Source of the DNA: Duganella sp. 1224
GTDB lineage: Bacteria > Pseudomonadota > Gammaproteobacteria > Burkholderiales > Burkholderiaceae_D
Direction: 5' to 3'
NCBI RefSeq assembly: GCF_013408245.1
Contig: NZ_JACBYS010000002.1
Span: 62,001-126,000, forward strand
DNA: 64,000 nucleotides
Below are positions 62,922 through 64,000 of this stretch, piece by piece. Within the stretch, counting starts at the first letter, position 1; each line of letters starts with the position of its first letter. The notes beneath the pieces were generated by a model. The model saw only the letters and a list, made by a program, of their open reading frames with translations, was not told where the DNA came from and searched no databases. The translations under genes and the position numbers were made by a program.

Positions 62922-63659
62922 TTACGCCGGAATCAAACCCAGGGTACGCTTCTGCAGCGTGATCAGATCGGCAATCCCCCCCTGCGCCAGGTCCAGCAGG
63001 CGGTTCATGCCGGCGCGGTCGAACGCCGCGCCTTCGGCCGTGCCCTGCACCTCGATGAAGTGGCCGGCGTCGGTCATCACCACGTTCATGTCGGTGTCGC
63101 AGTTGGAGTCTTCCACATAGTCCAGGTCCAGCACCGGCGTGCCCTGGTACACCCCCACCGAAATCGCCGCCACGAAATGCTTGAGCGGAATCGCCGGAAT
63201 CACGCCGCGCGCCACCAGCTTGGAGAAGGCGTCATACGCCGCCACCATCGCTCCGGTGATCGACGCCGTGCGGGTGCCGCCATCGGCCTGGATCACGTCG
63301 CAGTCCAGGTGCAGCGTGCGCTCGCCAAACGCCTCCAGGTCGAACGCCGCCCGCAGCGAACGGCCGATCAGGCGCTGAATCTCCTGCGTGCGGCCGGACT
63401 GCTTGCCCTTGGCCGCCTCGCGGTCCATGCGGCTGTGGGTGGAGCGCGGCAGCATGCCATATTCGGCGGTCAGCCAGCCCTGGCCCTTCCCTTTCAGGAA
63501 GCCCGGCACTTTCTCTTCAATGCTGGCGGTGCAAATCACCTTGGTGTCGCCGCATTCGATCAGCACCGCGCCTTCGGCGTGCTTGGTGTAGTCGCGGGTC
63601 AGGCGCAGGGTGCGCAGCGCGTCGACGGGACGGCCGCTAGGACGGGTTACAACGGTCAT
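62922..63659 (-). CDS. rph: ribonuclease PH
   Basis: 245 residues from the ATG at 63659. Signatures [70 protein letters not shown] and [17 protein letters not shown] are those of RNase PH, a phosphorolytic 3' exoribonuclease that matures tRNA ends. Ten bases downstream of the PP2C phosphatase gene. Confidence 0.95.
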   Translation of the reverse strand: MTVVTRPSGRPVDALRTLRLTRDYTKHAEGAVLIECGDTKVICTASIEEKVPGFLKGKGQGWLTAEYGMLPRSTHSRMDREAAKGKQSGRTQEIQRLIGRSLRAAFDLEAFGERTLHLDCDVIQADGGTRTASITGAMVAAYDAFSKLVARGVIPAIPLKHFVAAISVGVYQGTPVLDLDYVEDSNCDTDMNVVMTDAGHFIEVQGTAEGAAFDRAGMNRLLDLAQGGIADLITLQKRTLGLIPA

Positions 63660-63669
63660 GCTGTGTTCC

Positions 63670-64000
63670 TTATTTGAGGAGGTGAGTGGATTTCTCGATC
63701 GCCCCGCGGATCTCCGCGATGGCTTTTTCAATGGCGTCGTCGTCGAAGGCATCCGCCTCGGACGGCGCGGCGGCCGCGTCGCGCGTGTCGCCCGTATCGC
63801 GCGTATCGCGGATGGTGGTGCTGTGCAGATCCTCCGGCATAGACTCGGTGGAAATCACGGTGGCCGTGATCGGCCCCATATCGTCCGCCACCGAACTGCC
63901 CTGCCACATGATGGCCAGCGCCGTGACGTTGTCGCTGGCGCCGCCCGCCGCCTTCAGCGCGGCCTGCAGTATATCCGGTACGGCGCGCACCACCGTCTGC
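63670..64000 (-). CDS. PP2C-type Ser/Thr phosphatase, C-terminal part
   Basis: Only the last ~110 codons lie in the window; the gene continues past 64000. The segment [15 protein letters not shown] is the PP2C motif with the metal-binding Asp of ASDN, and the acidic, Asp/Thr-rich tail ([17 protein letters not shown]) is followed by a helix. In related genomes a PP2C phosphatase and a Ser/Thr kinase precede rph, which fits this order. The kinase is not visible. Confidence 0.8.
   Translation of the reverse strand, partial: QTVVRAVPDILQAALKAAGGASDNVTALAIMWQGSSVADDMGPITATVISTESMPEDLHSTTIRDTRDTGDTRDAAAAPSEADAFDDDAIEKAIAEIRGAIEKSTHLLK

Overview
The window is a 64 kb piece of a GC-rich betaproteobacterial chromosome. 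It most likely comes from Oxalobacteraceae (Massilia, Duganella or Pseudoduganella type). The reasons are the codon use, a DUF4148 protein, the PP2C phosphatase / rph / rdgB / hemW order at the right edge, the HexR-type Entner-Doudoroff regulon and the palindromic repeats. This assignment is an inference from gene content, not from a search. No rRNA, tRNA, CRISPR array, prophage or complete insertion sequence was seen. Most genes are packed head to tail with 1-20 nt overlaps.

Layout. 0-2.3 kb: the end of a CpdB-type cyclic nucleotide phosphodiesterase, a Sel1 lipoprotein, a cytochrome P460 and a hemerythrin. 2.3-7.6 kb (minus strand): a DegP/DegQ protease, an OmpR-type two-component pair, an unusual CoaD-like/HD fusion, and a heat-shock Hsp20 gene. 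7.8-13.7 kb: an M61 peptidase, alpha/beta hydrolases, and the SOS mutagenesis pair imuA-imuB behind a canonical LexA box. 13.7-23 kb: a second P460, an M48 peptidase, a CusCBA-type metal efflux operon and a predicted antiporter. 23-24 kb: a low-GC insert carrying a BPSL0067-like (peptidoglycan amidase-like) protein and an exported STY0301-like partner. 24-31.7 kb: PHB depolymerase-like esterase, hrpA, argA, yggX, rpiA. 31.9-34.7 kb: a response regulator, CheC-like phosphatase and diguanylate cyclase operon. 34.8-41.2 kb: an alpha/beta hydrolase and the glucose genes edd-eda, pgi and an SMP-30 lactonase. 41.2-43.9 kb: a clearly AT-richer island of small orphan genes, several of which look like immunity proteins. 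44.1-48.3 kb: a membrane chemoreceptor, zwf and hexR. 48.4-52.1 kb: a double KaiC-type ATPase with a response regulator, a DMT transporter and transaldolase. 52.2-58.1 kb: an AcrAB-OprM-type tripartite pump. 58.2-64 kb: a patatin, a Tar-like chemoreceptor, hemW, rdgB, rph and the end of a PP2C phosphatase.

How the genes fit together. The sugar genes form a scattered regulon: zwf-hexR, edd-eda and pgi each carry an upstream copy of the same GTAGT(A/G)AA(A/T)TT-type operator, which fits control by HexR encoded in the window. Together with the lactonase, transaldolase and rpiA they cover the Entner-Doudoroff route and part of the pentose phosphate pathway.

The most unusual features are (i) a family of long, perfect palindromes that share GGGGTC/GACCCC ends but have unrelated cores, (ii) the orphan immunity-like island at 41.6-43.9 kb, (iii) the amidase-like/exported-partner pair at 23-24 kb, (iv) the nucleotidyltransferase-HD fusion, and (v) 78-bp REPIN-like elements, one of which sits in frame inside hrpA.
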